DNA of 64,000 nt from Mucilaginibacter sp. 44-25 (lineage in GTDB: Bacteria > Bacteroidota > Bacteroidia > Sphingobacteriales > Sphingobacteriaceae). Positions 46,239-57,193 of this stretch are shown here, one piece after another. Each line of letters starts with the position of its first letter. Position 1 is the first letter of the stretch. The notes beneath the pieces are model-generated. The model worked only from the letters and a program-made list of their open reading frames with translations, did no database searches and was not told the origin of the DNA. The stretch lies in the NCBI GenBank assembly GCA_001898335.1, contig MKTS01000009.1, positions 659,557-723,556 of the forward strand, read 5' to 3'. The position numbers were made by a program, and so were the translations under genes.

Positions 46239-46641
46239 TGTTTCGGTATATAGTTCATTGTTCATAGATGGGTAGCAGATTATTTTCAATCCGGTTAAAC
46301 CACAGGTATAACAAATAGTCTAAACGTTGGGTTTGTACATTAAACCATTGTTCTTTTAACCCTGAACTTTTGAACTGCAAAAATCCTAAAATTTTTAGCC
46401 TTTTGCAAATAGGTTTCAGTTTTTGAATATGATAATTAAGCAGTTATTGTAAAGCTTAATTATTGGCAACCAAACAATACCTGGCGAAACATAACTATCC
46501 CCGCTAAAAAATATTTGTTTTTATTTTTTAAGTTGATTACATTTGAGGATAAGATATTTCACCCTAAAACGAAAACGCTATAGATAGAACTCTACTTTTA
46601 ATAACGACAAAAATTTTAATTTAGTTTATAAGTAGCTTTCT
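46239..46641. other. Divergent intergenic region, uvrA and sigma factor
   Basis: Apart from the plus-strand promoter at 46514-46545, nothing definite is seen. No CAAAnnTA (minus-strand -7) box was found near uvrA, and no LexA-type palindrome was recognised. Confidence 0.5.
46514..46545 (+). promoter_or_regulatory. Promoter of the sigma factor gene
   Basis: TTTG (46514-46517), 20 bases, and TACATTTG (46538-46545) match the Bacteroidota housekeeping consensus. This implies a 5' leader of about 90 bases before the ATG at 46642, longer than usual and a possible place for regulation. Confidence 0.75.
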
Positions 46642-47226
46642 ATGGATTTTCAATTGAAAAGTGATCAGGATCTAATCCATCTCTATATTGCAGGTGAAGA
46701 AGCCGGGCTTGTTGAATTAATAAGACGCTATCAAACCAGAATTTACACTTCCATTTATTTATTGGTTAAAGACGAGGCCCTTGCCGAAGATATTTTCCAG
46801 GATACGTTTATTAAGGTAATAAATACCCTAAAAGCCGGAAAGTATAACGAGGAAGGTAAGTTTTTGCCGTGGGTTACCCGTATTGGGCATAACCTGGTGA
46901 TAGACCATTTTCGCCGCGAGAAACGCGCCCCAATGGTTAGTGGCGGTGACGACTTTGACATTTTCGAGGTACTTGGCCACTACGACGAAAGCGCCGAAGA
47001 CCGCATGGTACGCGAGCAAACACATAAAGACCTTAAAGCGCTTATACAACTTTTACCCGCAGAGCAAAAAGAGGTTTTAATTATGCGCCACTTTGGCGAT
47101 ATGAGCTTCAAAGAAATAGCTGACGTTACTGACGTAAGTATTAATACCGCTCTTGGCCGTATGCGTTACGCCTTAAATAATCTGCGTAAGATGATGCAGA
47201 ACAAAGAACTGAGTTTAAAAAATTAG
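46642..47226 (+). CDS. RNA polymerase sigma-70 family factor (ECF type)
   Basis: The 194-residue protein has sigma region 2 (QDTFIKVINTL and FLPWVTRIGHNLVIDHFRRE, about 50-92) and region 4 (LPAEQKEVLIMRHFGDMSFKEIADVTDVS, about 132-160), with no region 1 or 3. It directs RNA polymerase to a set of promoters that cannot be named here. No anti-sigma factor gene is next to it, so control may be by transcription from its own consensus promoter. The sequence is close to the housekeeping-like SigW/RpoE-type factors widespread in Bacteroidota. Confidence 0.92.
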   Translation: MDFQLKSDQDLIHLYIAGEEAGLVELIRRYQTRIYTSIYLLVKDEALAEDIFQDTFIKVINTLKAGKYNEEGKFLPWVTRIGHNLVIDHFRREKRAPMVSGGDDFDIFEVLGHYDESAEDRMVREQTHKDLKALIQLLPAEQKEVLIMRHFGDMSFKEIADVTDVSINTALGRMRYALNNLRKMMQNKELSLKN

Positions 47227-47277
47227 TTGCTAACGGTTGGTTGCTCACTTTTCGTTAAACTAAAATTATTTACAAAT

Positions 47278-47315
47278 AAAAGCCCCGGATGTATAATATA
47301 TCCGGGGCTTTTTAG
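47278..47315 (+). terminator. Terminator of the sigma factor gene
   Basis: A 13-bp stem (AAAAGCCCCGGAT with ATCCGGGGCTTTT) is followed by TA and T residues, 51 bases after the stop. Confidence 0.92.
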
Positions 47316-47447
47316 TTTAATGGATGTTAGTTTTAATGACTGCTGCAGAGGCGAAAACTGAACCTGAAAAAATTTCATTTAATTTTCATCTTTCTAAAAT
47401 ATTCATCAAAAACTATCGTTAACTTTATAATTACAAACAAACAGCTT

Positions 47448-47645
47448 ATGGGTGAAACCTTTACATCAACATTTAATGCGTTCACAAATAAAGCACAGGT
47501 GAAAGAATCTGATTTACATGAAAATTTAGAAGCGGATGATGTGATTTTTTATCACTCTATCCGGGCGGAGCTCGATCTTTTGAAGAAAGAGCCGAAACCG
47601 CAAACAATTCATCGTATTCTGGATTATTCAAAAAGCCTGCGTTAA
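47448..47645 (+). CDS. Small cytoplasmic protein of unknown function
   Basis: The 65-residue soluble protein has charged, helical stretches (VIFYHSIRAELDLLKKEPKP) and no signal. It stands alone between a terminator and a repeat-rich gap, with a near-consensus -7 box (TAACTTTA) about 30 bases upstream. The family is not recognised. The composition looks like a real protein. Confidence 0.6.
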   Translation: MGETFTSTFNAFTNKAQVKESDLHENLEADDVIFYHSIRAELDLLKKEPKPQTIHRILDYSKSLR

Positions 47646-47667
47646 TTAGTACGCAAACACGTTACTG

Positions 47668-47806
47668 GTTCATGGTTCAAATCTCAGTGGTAGTATTACC
47701 CGGTTTTGAGCTATGAACCTTTCTATTTAGCACCCTCTATACCTGCCCCCACCAGGGGAGACTTTCATAAAAACTTTTCAATAGGCCCCTCTCCTTTGGA
47801 GAGGGG
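47668..47806. repeat. Intergenic hairpin repeats
   Basis: A long imperfect inverted pair (GGTTCATGGTTCAAA against TTTTGAGCTATGAACC, about 47668-47721) is followed by the perfect hairpin CCCCTCTCC-TTT-GGAGAGGGG (47786-47806). The second is of the same GC-rich kind as the hairpin at 10381-10399. No gene lies in 47646-47913. Confidence 0.6.
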
Positions 47807-47913
47807 TTGAGGAGAGGCTTCTATGCAATTAAATCTCCATCCTTTCTTGCCCTTCTCCCCGCAATTAAAGATTTTTGCAAGGGTTCTATAATTATTAATG
47901 AACCATTAACCAC

Positions 47914-48675
47914 ATGCTCAAAAAAGAACGCTACAAACACTTTGTAGAATATTTCTCTAAAAACCAACCCAATGCCGTTACCGAACTGCATTATAATAAC
48001 CCCTATCAATTGCTCGTTGCCGTGGTATTATCGGCCCAGTGTACCGATAAACGTATCAACCAGATCACACCGGCCTTATTTGAGCGCTTCCCCGACGCTT
48101 TTGCACTGGCCTCATCTGATGCCGATGAAATATTTAATTATATCCGCAGTGTAAGTTATCCGAATAATAAGGCTAAACATTTGGCCGGATTGGGAAAGAT
48201 GCTGGTTGAAAAATTCAATGGCGAAGTACCATCGGGTATGGATGAATTGCAGCAGTTGCCCGGAGTTGGCCGCAAAACGGCGAACGTGATCACTTCGGTT
48301 GTATTTGATGCGCCCGCTATCGCCGTAGATACGCATGTTTTCAGGGTAGCCAACCGCATTGGCTTAACCAACAGGGCTACTACCCCGCTGGCGGTTGAAA
48401 AGCAATTGGTGGAGAACCTGCCACAGAATACCTTATCCATAGCACACCATTGGCTTATATTGCATGGCAGATATATATGTGTAGCCCGTACGCCTAAATG
48501 TGAAATATGCCCCCTTACCTGGTTCTGTAAATATTACCAACAGCACAATACCGAAAAAGCCTTACTTAAAGCCGAGAACGACCGACTCAAGAAAGCAGAA
48601 GCTGCCAAAAAGAAACGCACGCTAAACAACATCAGCAAAGAATTGAAGAAGCGCAGTGTTGATAACAATAATTGA
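47914..48675 (+). CDS. nth: Endonuclease III
   Basis: The 253-residue protein has the helix-hairpin-helix LPGVGRKTANV with catalytic K121, the aspartate D139 in VDTHVFRVANRIG, and the [4Fe-4S] cluster cysteines C189, C196, C199 and C205. It is a DNA glycosylase/AP lyase that removes oxidised pyrimidines in base excision repair. A basic Lys-rich extension of about 40 residues follows the cluster and is absent from the E. coli enzyme; it may add DNA affinity. It sits upstream of recA but separately transcribed. Confidence 0.95.
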   Translation: MLKKERYKHFVEYFSKNQPNAVTELHYNNPYQLLVAVVLSAQCTDKRINQITPALFERFPDAFALASSDADEIFNYIRSVSYPNNKAKHLAGLGKMLVEKFNGEVPSGMDELQQLPGVGRKTANVITSVVFDAPAIAVDTHVFRVANRIGLTNRATTPLAVEKQLVENLPQNTLSIAHHWLILHGRYICVARTPKCEICPLTWFCKYYQQHNTEKALLKAENDRLKKAEAAKKKRTLNNISKELKKRSVDNNN

Positions 48676-48714
48676 TGGATTAAGGATGGTTGGGTAAGTT
48701 TACGGTGTAGCCTT

Positions 48715-48796
48715 TGTCATGCTGAACATAGTGAAGCATCTAATTGTCGCATTGTAATAGCGTGTGTTAGATTCTTCGCTATCGCTCAGAATGACA
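48715..48796 (-). repeat. 82-bp inverted-repeat element (TGTCATTCTGAG family), copy 2
   Basis: Read on the minus strand it begins TGTCATTCTGAGCGATAGCG and continues AAGAATCT, 27 of 28 bases as in copy 1 at 34265. The other arm is TGTCATGCTGAACATAGTGA. It lies between nth and recA and ends 32 bases ahead of the recA -33 box. Confidence 0.85.
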
Positions 48797-48827
48797 AAAT
48801 TCTGCTGAAAAATATTTTACTAAAAAA

Positions 48828-48858
48828 TTTAGCATTTAATAAAACTTTATTATATTTG
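48828..48858 (+). promoter_or_regulatory. Promoter of recA
   Basis: TTTA (48828-48831), 19 bases, and TATATTTG (48851-48858) sit 17 bases before the ATG. The -33 box has one mismatch. No LexA-type inverted repeat is recognisable over it. Confidence 0.75.
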
Positions 48859-48875
48859 TTTCACATTAATTTAAG

Positions 48876-49883
48876 ATGAGCAACACAGATAAATTGAAAG
48901 CACTACAGCTTACATTGGATAAGCTGGAAAAATCATATGGAAAAGGTACCATCATGAAGCTGGGGGAATCGGTAGTTGAACAAACTGAAACCATCTCAAC
49001 CGGTTCATTGGGCCTTGATATAGCATTAGGTGTTAATGGCTTGCCTAAAGGCCGTATTATTGAAATATACGGGCCTGAATCATCTGGTAAAACTACCCTG
49101 GCCATTCATGCGATAGCAGAATCACAGAAAAAAGGCGGTATTGCCGCTTTTATAGATGCAGAGCATGCGTTTGATCGTTTCTACGCAAAAAAATTAGGTG
49201 TTGATGTAGAGAACCTGCTAATCTCTCAGCCAGACAATGGCGAGCAGGCATTGGAAATTGCTGATAACCTGATCCGCTCGGGAGCTATTGATATCCTGGT
49301 GATCGACTCGGTTGCCGCCCTTGTACCCAAGGCAGAGATAGAAGGCGAAATGGGTGATTCTAAAATGGGTTTACATGCACGCCTCATGTCACAGGCATTA
49401 CGTAAGCTTACCGGTACCATCAGCAAAACCGGATGCTGCTGTATCTTTATTAACCAGCTGCGCGATAAGATAGGTGTAATGTTTGGTAACCCTGAAACCA
49501 CTACAGGTGGTAACGCCTTAAAGTTCTACGCGTCAGTACGTTTAGACGTTCGTCGTATATCGCAAATTAAAGATACGGATGAAGTATCAGGTAACCGTGT
49601 TAAAGTAAAGATCGTCAAAAACAAGGTGGCTCCCCCGTTCCGCGTGGCCGAGTTTGATATTATGTTTGGCGAAGGTATTTCTAAAGCAGGCGAGATCATT
49701 GACCTGGGCGTGGAGTACAACATCATCAAAAAAGCAGGCTCATGGTTTAGCTACGGTGATACCCGCCTTGGACAGGGCCGCGACGCTGTAAAACAGTTAA
49801 TAATGGACAACCCCGAACTTGCTGATGAATTGGAAGCAAAAATAAAAGCTACCGTTACCGGCGATGCATTGGTTGAGGAATAA
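48876..49883 (+). CDS. recA: Recombinase RecA
   Basis: The 335-residue protein has Walker A GPESSGKT at 66-73, the Walker B aspartate in [16 protein letters not shown], and the L2/DNA-binding region [21 protein letters not shown]. The acidic C-terminal tail is short. It forms filaments on single-stranded DNA for homologous recombination, and it stimulates LexA/UmuD-type self-cleavage in organisms that have them. It is monocistronic. Confidence 0.97.
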   Translation: MSNTDKLKALQLTLDKLEKSYGKGTIMKLGESVVEQTETISTGSLGLDIALGVNGLPKGRIIEIYGPESSGKTTLAIHAIAESQKKGGIAAFIDAEHAFDRFYAKKLGVDVENLLISQPDNGEQALEIADNLIRSGAIDILVIDSVAALVPKAEIEGEMGDSKMGLHARLMSQALRKLTGTISKTGCCCIFINQLRDKIGVMFGNPETTTGGNALKFYASVRLDVRRISQIKDTDEVSGNRVKVKIVKNKVAPPFRVAEFDIMFGEGISKAGEIIDLGVEYNIIKKAGSWFSYGDTRLGQGRDAVKQLIMDNPELADELEAKIKATVTGDALVEE

Positions 49884-49961
49884 ACCAGATTTCCTAATTA
49901 GCTCATACGAGTTTATCCGCCTATACAAGCCAAGCCATTACTTTTAGTCCTTAATAGATGA

Positions 49962-49988
49962 GGCCTCTCTTTACCGGGAGGCTTTTTT
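49962..49988 (+). terminator. Terminator of recA
   Basis: GCCTC and GAGGC with a partly paired interior are followed by six T residues. The T run overlaps the last codon of the convergent small membrane protein. Confidence 0.8.
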
Positions 49989-50157
49989 ATTTACCCCCTG
50001 TTTTCCAGTACATATAAGCTATGCAAAGCACTACGGTAATAACTAACACCACCAGCCCGGTTTTACCCTTGCGTTTATCCTGCCGCATCAGCCAGATTAA
50101 AAAGGCCACTAATGGTGCTACAAATATGATCCAGAAAATAAGAGAAGGAGCGTTCAT
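49987..50157 (-). CDS. 56-residue two-helix membrane protein
   Basis: A short ORF starts at ATG 50157 and encodes 56 residues: MNAPSLIFWIIFVAPLVAFL at the start, a basic loop RQDKRKGK, a second hydrophobic helix (TGLVVLVITVVLCIAYMY), and a short tail. Both helices fit a hairpin with the basic loop in the cytoplasm. The stop lies inside the T run of the recA terminator. It may be co-transcribed with tsaD, 73 bases upstream on the same strand. No family is recognised. The clean helix-loop-helix pattern supports a real gene. Confidence 0.65.
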   Translation of the reverse strand: MNAPSLIFWIIFVAPLVAFLIWLMRQDKRKGKTGLVVLVITVVLCIAYMYWKTGGK

Positions 50158-50230
50158 ATATTAGTTAATAGTCAATGGTCAATAGACCATTGTGATCTTT
50201 AAAATTTCTGCTTCACAGTATATAGACTGC

Positions 50231-51232
50231 TCAAAATGGCATTCTGGCTAAAGGAGCTACGTCCTGCCCAATAAATTCACCTTTTAAATACTTATGGTAG
50301 CCAGCTATAGCTATCATGGCGGCATTATCGGTACAATATTCAAACTTAGGTATAAAAACTTCCCAGCCATTCTGCTCGCCCATTTGCTGTAAAAGGTTAC
50401 GTAAACCTGTATTGGCCGATACACCTCCGGCAAGCGCAACATGCTTAATACCGTACTGTTGCGCGGCCCGCTTTAATTTATTGAGCAATATAGTTGCAAT
50501 GCGTTTTTCAACAGATGCGCAAATATCATTCATATGCTCCTGTATAAAATTAGGATTAGCAGCTACGTTATCTCTTATAAAGTAGAGGATAGAAGTTTTA
50601 AGCCCGCTAAAGCTAAAATCGAAGCCTGGTATTTGTGGCTCAGGGAACTGGTAGGCATCGGGGTTACCATTCCGGGCATTTTTATCAATGAGCGGGCCGC
50701 CCGGATATGGCAGGCCAAGTATCTTGCTCGTCTTGTCCATAGCTTCGCCGGCCGCGTCATCAAGTGTCTGGCCAATTATTTCCATATCAAAATAATCCTT
50801 AACCAGTACTATTTGTGTATGCCCGCCAGATACAGTTAAGCATATAAAAGGAAAAGCCGGTTTTTTTTTAGCAATAAAATGCGCCAGTATGTGTGCCTGC
50901 ATATGGTTAACCTCAATAAGCGGTATATGCCTGGCCAACGCAAAAGCTTTAGCAAAAGATACACCTACCAATAATGAACCTAAAAGACCGGGGCCGCGTG
51001 TAAAAGCTACCGCATCAATATCATTTTTACTTACTTTTGCGTTAAATAATGCTTGCTGCACGGCCGGCACGATGTTCTGCTGATGAACCCTTGAGGCCAG
51101 TTCGGGAACAACGCCGCCATAAGCTTCGTGAATGGTTTGATTAGCAATAACATTGCTTAATATTGCACCATCAACACAAACAGCAGCTGAGGTTTCGTCG
51201 CATGATGATTCTATAGCTAAAATTGCAGGCAC
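50231..51232 (-). CDS. tsaD: tRNA N6-threonylcarbamoyladenosine transferase TsaD
   Basis: The 333-residue protein has the ASKHA-fold start AILAIESSCDETSA, the metal-binding histidines in NHMQAHILAH, and the nucleotide motif ALAGGVSANTGLR. With TsaB/TsaE it transfers threonylcarbamoyl to A37 of tRNAs that read ANN codons. It is divergent from tamB, an arrangement also known in other Bacteroidota. Confidence 0.96.
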   Translation of the reverse strand: MPAILAIESSCDETSAAVCVDGAILSNVIANQTIHEAYGGVVPELASRVHQQNIVPAVQQALFNAKVSKNDIDAVAFTRGPGLLGSLLVGVSFAKAFALARHIPLIEVNHMQAHILAHFIAKKKPAFPFICLTVSGGHTQIVLVKDYFDMEIIGQTLDDAAGEAMDKTSKILGLPYPGGPLIDKNARNGNPDAYQFPEPQIPGFDFSFSGLKTSILYFIRDNVAANPNFIQEHMNDICASVEKRIATILLNKLKRAAQQYGIKHVALAGGVSANTGLRNLLQQMGEQNGWEVFIPKFEYCTDNAAMIAIAGYHKYLKGEFIGQDVAPLARMPF

Positions 51233-51412
51233 GTTTTGTAAAGTATAAAGTCAAAAGTCGAAAGTCAAAAAAATAATTGGCGTCCAGCTTTTGAGCAGAG
51301 TTATAAATAAATTCAAAAATTAAAACACTTATCGTGTTTTTGAATTTTACTTTTTTGTATTCTATCTAATTGCAAAGTTATTAAAAAAGTACTTAAAATA
51401 GCGTTAAGCATC

Positions 51413-54400
51413 GTGCTCATCATCCTATTGCTGGTTAGCATAGTGTTAATGCTTTTTCAATATAAGCCTGTACAAACCTGGGCGGCAAAAAAGGCTACAA
51501 AGTATCTTTCAAAAGAGCTTAACACCACGGTTGATGTAAAAAGCCTTTATATTAAACCCTTCTCGTCGGTAGTGCTTGAGGGCTTATATATTCTGGATAA
51601 ACAGCGCGATACCTTGCTTAGTACGCCCAAACTTGCTGTTGAGCTTACCGGTTTTTCTGTATTCAACAGCATTAAACAGAAACGTCTTGACTTTAAGACC
51701 ATCCAGCTTGATAATGGCTCGTTCTACTTAAAAAAATTAAAGGACAGCACCACCAACCTGCAGTTTGTTATTGATTACTTTAATTCCGGAGATACTACAA
51801 AAACCAAGAGCAAACCCTGGACACTCAACTTTGAAAAAATTACGGTAAATAACTTCCATTTCAGGTACAAAAACAGTTTACGTACGGCTTTTGTAAAGGG
51901 TGTTAATTTTAATGATATTGATGTTAGCCACTTTTCTACCATAGTGCGCAACATGGATCTGCGTAACCACCTTTTTAAGGCAAGAGTTACGGGGCTCACG
52001 CTTAAAGAGAAAAGCGGTTTCTTTGTAAAAAACTTTAACACCAACGCCACAGTTGATACCAACCAGATATTACTCCAAAACCTGAACATTTTAACCGGTA
52101 ACTCTACGCTGAAAAACTATTTCAGGATGCGGTTCAAAACCTTTAGCGACCTGGACGATTTTGAGAACAAAGTAAATATGGATGCCGAGTTTCGCTCCTC
52201 GCACTTGTCATCAAAAGATATTGCCTACTTCACCGATGCGCTCAGCAAAACCGGAACCAGTTTTGAACTGGGCGTTGATGGCCGGGTACGCGGCCTGGTA
52301 AATAACCTGCGCGCTACCGGCCTTACGGTTACCGCGGCACAATCTACTTTTATTAAAGGTGATTTTCACTTAACCGGCTTACCCGACTGGGACAATACCT
52401 TTTTACAGCTGCGTTTTGACCAGATTGCTACTAATAAAAAGGATATGGATTACCTGTACAGCCATTTCACAGGTAAACCGAACGCCAAAGTACCTGATGT
52501 TGTGGGCAAGTTTGGCAATGTGAATTTTACGGGTAGATTTACAGGCTTACAAAACGATTTTGTGGCTTTTGGTACCTTTAAAACTAAACTGGGCCGCTTT
52601 GACCCGGATATCAACCTGAAGATAAACAAGGCAGGCATACCGAGCTACAGCGGCAAAATTGTAGCCAGCAACTTTAACCTTGGCGAACTGATTAATGAGC
52701 AGTCGCTTGGGCGCACTTCTTTTTCCGGCAATGTGAGCGGGCGTGGCGATGACCTAAAAAATCTTAATGTTCGTGGTGATGCACGTATCGCCTATCTGCA
52801 ATTTAAAGGGTATACATATAATAACCTCGTATCAAGCGGCAGGTTTGTAAACAGAAAAGCTAACGGTAAGCTAAGTATAAATGACCGAAACGTAAAGCTC
52901 AACCTTAATGGCAGCGTCGATCTTAAACCTAAGCTGCCTGTTTACAATATAGCAGGAAATATTACCAATGCACGTTTGCAGCAGCTGAAGCTATTGAAAG
53001 ATACCATTACCTTCACTACTGACATTAATACCGATTTCTCAGGTAATAATCTGGACAACCTGGATGGCAGCATACTGTTAACTAAAATAAGGCTCGACGA
53101 CCCAAGAAAGAGTTATGTAGTAGATACCGTAAACCTATCTGCAAGTGGTAAAGGCGCCGACAGGATAATATCGCTCCGTTCAGACATTGCCGACGGTAGT
53201 ATTAAAGGAAGCTATGACCTGGCCACCCTGCCCTCCTACTATAAAACCATCGCTAAAAAATACATTCCATCTTTAAAGACAGAAATAACGCCACCAAAGC
53301 CGCAGAACTTTGATTTTAACCTTACGCTCAAAAATATTGAGCCGGTTACCGCTATGTTTATGCCCACCCTGCAGATTCCCGATCAGGGCACATTTGTAGG
53401 CAAGTTTAATTCTAATGATAAAACGGCCACACTCAACGGTTACATAAAAACCATAAAATTGGGTAAGATAGTTTTCCATGACTTCATTATTGACGAAAGC
53501 ACAACCGATGATTTCCTCGGGCTCAACTTATCGCTCAACCGGATAGATCTTACTGATAGTTTGTATATCAAAAACATCACGATAACCAACTTCCTGAAGA
53601 AGGACAGCCTTAATTTTAACGTGAAACTATCGGATAAATCGGCCATTAACCAGCTGGACCTTTATGGCCTGGTTGAGTTTGGGCGCGACACCACGGCTAA
53701 ACTTAAGCTGCTACCATCAGATATTATACTCGAGCACGAGAACTGGAAGATACAGGAGCAGGTACGTATACGCTTGCTTGACGGAAAAACGCAGGTGCAA
53801 AATTTTGAGTTATCAAATGGCAAGCAGAAAGTATTAATAAATGGCTTTATATCTGATAATCCGGCTGATAAACTAAAGGTCACCTTTGATGAGTTTAGTA
53901 TGGCTACCCTTAACCAACTTACCAAACCATCCGGGGTGCTGCTTAAAGGCGCGTTAAACGGAGATGTTGTTCTTAACTCGCTTACCAAAAAACCGGGGGT
54001 AGACGCAAAGCTGGGGATAGACTCGCTTACCATGAACAAAACACTGGTAGGTGATGTAAAGCTGCAATCCGTTTTGGATAATGAGAACAGCCGCGCCAAT
54101 GTGAAGCTTAACATTACCAACCGTGGTATGGAAACCATGAATGTTGATGGCGCTTACCTCATTGGCCAAAAGGGCGAAGATGACCAGCTCGACTTTGATA
54201 TTAAAATGGACCATACCGAAGCCATTATTTTTGAGCCTTTTATAAAAAATCTGGTTTCTGATGTAAAAGGGTCCATATCGGCAAACGTTAAAATGACAGG
54301 AGTGCCGTCTAAACCGCAGCTTAACGGAGATATAACACTTAATAATACCGGGCTAACGGTAAATTACCTTAAGACTCCCTACACCATTAATGATAGGCTG

Positions 54401-55894
54401 ACGGTAAATAATAGCATTATCACCATTGACGGCATGGTGTTAAAAGACATAAAAGGTGGCAAGGGAGAAGTGAACGGCAAGGTAGACCTGAATAACCTGT
54501 CAAACCCGACACTCGATGTTACCATTAAAGCTACTAATCTGCAAGCGTTAAATACTACCTTTAAAGACAACCACCTGTATTATGGAACAGCATATGGTAC
54601 CGGTACGTTTAAATTTGCAGGGCCTATTGATAACATGAAAATTGATATCACGGCCAGTACACAGGACGGAACGGTTTTCAACATTCCATTGAATACCTCT
54701 GCCACTGCCAGCGAATATGACTTTATCAGGTATGTTAACCATAATGACACGCTGCAGAAACCGGTTGAAAAGAAAAACCCTTTCAATGGTGTTACGCTTA
54801 ATTTTGACCTTACGGTTAATGAGTCGACCATTGTGCGCATCAGTACTGATTATGGGGTGCTGGAAGGATCTGGGCAGGCGCGAAATCTAAAACTTAATAT
54901 CAACAGCCTGGGCGATTTTGAAATGTTTGGTGACTTCCTCATCACTACCGGTAAATTTGAGTTTACCGCCAAGGACTTTATCAGTAAAAACTTTACCGTA
55001 AACCAGGGTGGCACCATACATTGGACGGGCAACCCTAATAATGCCGAGATTAACCTGAAGGCTATTTATGAGGTACGTACCAATATAGCGCCGCTTTACA
55101 CGGCTGCGGGCCTGCAATCGCCTTACGGATCAAAACAGGTATTGGTACAGGCCGAACTGATATTAACCAAATCGCTCCTGCAACCTAATATCGATTTTAA
55201 CTTCACCTTCCCTGTTGACCCGGCCATTAATGATGACCTGAACACCTACCTGGCCGATAATAACAACCGCAGCCAGCAGGCGTTAAGCATTATCGTAAGG
55301 CGGAGCTTTGCATCGGGCACGGGCACTAATTTAACCAACCAGGTCTTAGGTACAGCGGGTGAAGCGGTAAGTGAATTCGCGTTTAATAAACTGAACAGCT
55401 TTATATCACAATCAAACATCAAATACTTTGATTTGAATATACGATCGCTGAATGATGCCAGCGCATCGTTAAGGTTTTGGAACGACAGGCTGGTGATAAA
55501 TGGTAACTTATACTCAACTACCGGTACCAGCGACCTTTTCAACACCCGCCAAAGCTTGCTGAATACTGATTTCAGGACGCTTACTAAAGACTTTGAGATA
55601 CAATACCTCATTCGTAAGGATGGTAACCTGCGCGCTAAATATTCTTACAGGGCACTAAACACCACTACGCTAAATACACTAAACGACCAGCTACTACCGC
55701 AGTATGTAAATGGTATAGGCTTAATTTACCAGCGGGACTTTGACACGTTTGGAGAGTTTTTCCGTAACATTTTCAGGCAAAGCCGCCGAAACAGGGCTCC
55801 GGTATCACCGGCCCCGGTACAAAAGCCTAATGTAACTAACCCGGTACCAACAAAACCAGCCGAAGATAACAACGACAATAACGATAACGATTAA
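51413..55894 (+). CDS. tamB: Translocation and assembly module protein TamB-like (DUF490)
   Basis: This 1493-residue protein from the GTG at 51413 has an N-terminal inner-membrane helix ([14 protein letters not shown]). About 1150 residues of repetitive beta-rich AsmA/DUF490 sequence follow, and the TamB C-terminal domain ([20 protein letters not shown], then [20 protein letters not shown]) closes the protein except for a Pro/Asn/Asp tail. TamB forms a periplasm-spanning groove for lipid transport or outer-membrane protein assembly with TamA/BamA. The open frame extends upstream to 51344 with a basic stretch (KVIKKVLKIALS) but no ATG, so the true start may be a rare codon before 51413. Confidence 0.9.
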   Translation: MLIILLLVSIVLMLFQYKPVQTWAAKKATKYLSKELNTTVDVKSLYIKPFSSVVLEGLYILDKQRDTLLSTPKLAVELTGFSVFNSIKQKRLDFKTIQLDNGSFYLKKLKDSTTNLQFVIDYFNSGDTTKTKSKPWTLNFEKITVNNFHFRYKNSLRTAFVKGVNFNDIDVSHFSTIVRNMDLRNHLFKARVTGLTLKEKSGFFVKNFNTNATVDTNQILLQNLNILTGNSTLKNYFRMRFKTFSDLDDFENKVNMDAEFRSSHLSSKDIAYFTDALSKTGTSFELGVDGRVRGLVNNLRATGLTVTAAQSTFIKGDFHLTGLPDWDNTFLQLRFDQIATNKKDMDYLYSHFTGKPNAKVPDVVGKFGNVNFTGRFTGLQNDFVAFGTFKTKLGRFDPDINLKINKAGIPSYSGKIVASNFNLGELINEQSLGRTSFSGNVSGRGDDLKNLNVRGDARIAYLQFKGYTYNNLVSSGRFVNRKANGKLSINDRNVKLNLNGSVDLKPKLPVYNIAGNITNARLQQLKLLKDTITFTTDINTDFSGNNLDNLDGSILLTKIRLDDPRKSYVVDTVNLSASGKGADRIISLRSDIADGSIKGSYDLATLPSYYKTIAKKYIPSLKTEITPPKPQNFDFNLTLKNIEPVTAMFMPTLQIPDQGTFVGKFNSNDKTATLNGYIKTIKLGKIVFHDFIIDESTTDDFLGLNLSLNRIDLTDSLYIKNITITNFLKKDSLNFNVKLSDKSAINQLDLYGLVEFGRDTTAKLKLLPSDIILEHENWKIQEQVRIRLLDGKTQVQNFELSNGKQKVLINGFISDNPADKLKVTFDEFSMATLNQLTKPSGVLLKGALNGDVVLNSLTKKPGVDAKLGIDSLTMNKTLVGDVKLQSVLDNENSRANVKLNITNRGMETMNVDGAYLIGQKGEDDQLDFDIKMDHTEAIIFEPFIKNLVSDVKGSISANVKMTGVPSKPQLNGDITLNNTGLTVNYLKTPYTINDRLTVNNSIITIDGMVLKDIKGGKGEVNGKVDLNNLSNPTLDVTIKATNLQALNTTFKDNHLYYGTAYGTGTFKFAGPIDNMKIDITASTQDGTVFNIPLNTSATASEYDFIRYVNHNDTLQKPVEKKNPFNGVTLNFDLTVNESTIVRISTDYGVLEGSGQARNLKLNINSLGDFEMFGDFLITTGKFEFTAKDFISKNFTVNQGGTIHWTGNPNNAEINLKAIYEVRTNIAPLYTAAGLQSPYGSKQVLVQAELILTKSLLQPNIDFNFTFPVDPAINDDLNTYLADNNNRSQQALSIIVRRSFASGTGTNLTNQVLGTAGEAVSEFAFNKLNSFISQSNIKYFDLNIRSLNDASASLRFWNDRLVINGNLYSTTGTSDLFNTRQSLLNTDFRTLTKDFEIQYLIRKDGNLRAKYSYRALNTTTLNTLNDQLLPQYVNGIGLIYQRDFDTFGEFFRNIFRQSRRNRAPVSPAPVQKPNVTNPVPTKPAEDNNDNNDND

Positions 55895-57096
55895 TTCTCG
55901 CGCATAATAGCGTGATCCATTTTATCCCGCTTGGTGCGCAGGTAGGCTTCATTATGCGGGTTAGCGGCAATCTCGATAGGAATATTTTCTATTACTTCAA
56001 GGCCATAGCCAATTAGCCCTGCGCGCTTTTTAGGGTTATTGGTAAGCAGGCGCATTTTGGAGATGCCCAGGTTACGTAGTATTTGCGCTCCAACGCCGTA
56101 GTCGCGCTGGTCCATTTTAAAGCCCAGTTTAATATTCGCTTCAACGGTGTCTAAGCCGTTTTCCTGCAAATGGTAGGCCTTTAATTTATTTACCAGGCCT
56201 ATGCCGCGGCCTTCCTGGTTCATGTATACAATTACGCCTTTCCCCTCTTTACTGATCATCTCCATAGCCTTGTGTAGCTGCGGGCCGCAATCGCAACGGC
56301 ATGAGCCAAATATATCGCCGGTTACACATGAGCTGTGTACACGTACCATTACCGCCTCGCCGGGCTCCCACTCACCTTTAATGAGCGCAAGGTGGTTCTC
56401 ACCGGTATCCAATTGGGTGTAGGCAACCATATCAAAATCGCCCCATTCGGTTGGCATCTTTACAGAAACCTCTTTCCGCACCAATGATTCGGTATTAAGG
56501 CGGTAAGCGATCAGGTCCTTTATTGAAACTATCTTAAGGTCAAATTCCTTAGCCATTAGCAGCAGTTCAGGCAGGCGGGCCATTTCGCCATCTTCACGCA
56601 TAATTTCGCAAATAACGCCCGCAGGTTCAAAACCGGCTAAAACAGAAAGGTCTACTGCTGCTTCGGTATGGCCAGACCGGCGCAGAACGCCACCATCCTT
56701 AGCTATAAGCGGGAAGATGTGACCGGGCCTGCCCAGATCGGCAGGTTTGGTTGCCGGGTCAATTAGGGCCAGTGTAGTTTTAGAACGATCCGAAGCTGAG
56801 ATGCCGGTAGTACAGCCATGCCCCAGCAGATCAACCGATACCGTAAAGTTGGTTTCGTGCGAGGTGGTATTATGGCTCACCATGGGCTCAAGTTCTAACT
56901 GACGGGCGCGCTCAACGGTAATTGGCGCGCAAACCAGGCCACGGCCGTATTTAACCATAAAGTTAATGGTCTCGGGAGTGGCATTGCGGGCCGCTGTTAA
57001 GAAATCGCCTTCGTTTTCACGGTCCTCGTCATCAACCACTATAATGGTTTTACCTGCTTTTATGGCCTCAATGGCTTCGGGTATTGTATTAAGCAT
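55891..57096 (-). CDS. ribBA: Bifunctional DHBP synthase / GTP cyclohydrolase II RibBA
   Basis: The 401-residue protein has an N-terminal DHBP synthase domain ([13 protein letters not shown], about 24-36; [12 protein letters not shown]) and a C-terminal GTP cyclohydrolase II domain with the zinc ligands in [15 protein letters not shown] and the loop [11 protein letters not shown]. Together they supply both precursors of riboflavin. The gene overlaps the convergent tamB stop by 4 bases. A minus-strand TACATTTG box lies about 47 bases upstream. Confidence 0.96.
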   Translation of the reverse strand: MLNTIPEAIEAIKAGKTIIVVDDEDRENEGDFLTAARNATPETINFMVKYGRGLVCAPITVERARQLELEPMVSHNTTSHETNFTVSVDLLGHGCTTGISASDRSKTTLALIDPATKPADLGRPGHIFPLIAKDGGVLRRSGHTEAAVDLSVLAGFEPAGVICEIMREDGEMARLPELLLMAKEFDLKIVSIKDLIAYRLNTESLVRKEVSVKMPTEWGDFDMVAYTQLDTGENHLALIKGEWEPGEAVMVRVHSSCVTGDIFGSCRCDCGPQLHKAMEMISKEGKGVIVYMNQEGRGIGLVNKLKAYHLQENGLDTVEANIKLGFKMDQRDYGVGAQILRNLGISKMRLLTNNPKKRAGLIGYGLEVIENIPIEIAANPHNEAYLRTKRDKMDHAIMREN

Positions 57097-57142
57097 TTAT
57101 TTTAAGATTTGAACCAGGCCAAAGCCTCTGATTCATGGCTAA

Positions 57143-57150
57143 CAAATGTA
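57143..57150 (-). promoter_or_regulatory. Candidate -7 promoter box of ribBA (TACATTTG)
   Basis: CAAATGTA on the plus strand is an exact TAnnTTTG box for the minus strand, about 47 bases before the ribBA start. No clear -33 element and no FMN riboswitch structure is seen in the short leader. Confidence 0.45.
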
Positions 57151-57193
57151 GTTGATATTTGAATGAATAGCGTCGGGATTGTGTAAAAGTTAC

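Noticed and set aside
48797..48875. LexA operator at recA
   Set aside because: No inverted repeat convincing as an SOS box overlaps the promoter. The hairpin-forming repeat upstream is of another kind.
50173..50192. Hairpin CAATGGTC-AATA-GACCATTG as the tsaD terminator
   Set aside because: The stem is perfect but no T run follows on the minus strand. It is of the simple repeat kind found at several gene ends.
57097..57193. FMN riboswitch ahead of ribBA
   Set aside because: The leader is under 100 bases and has none of the conserved multi-stem elements.
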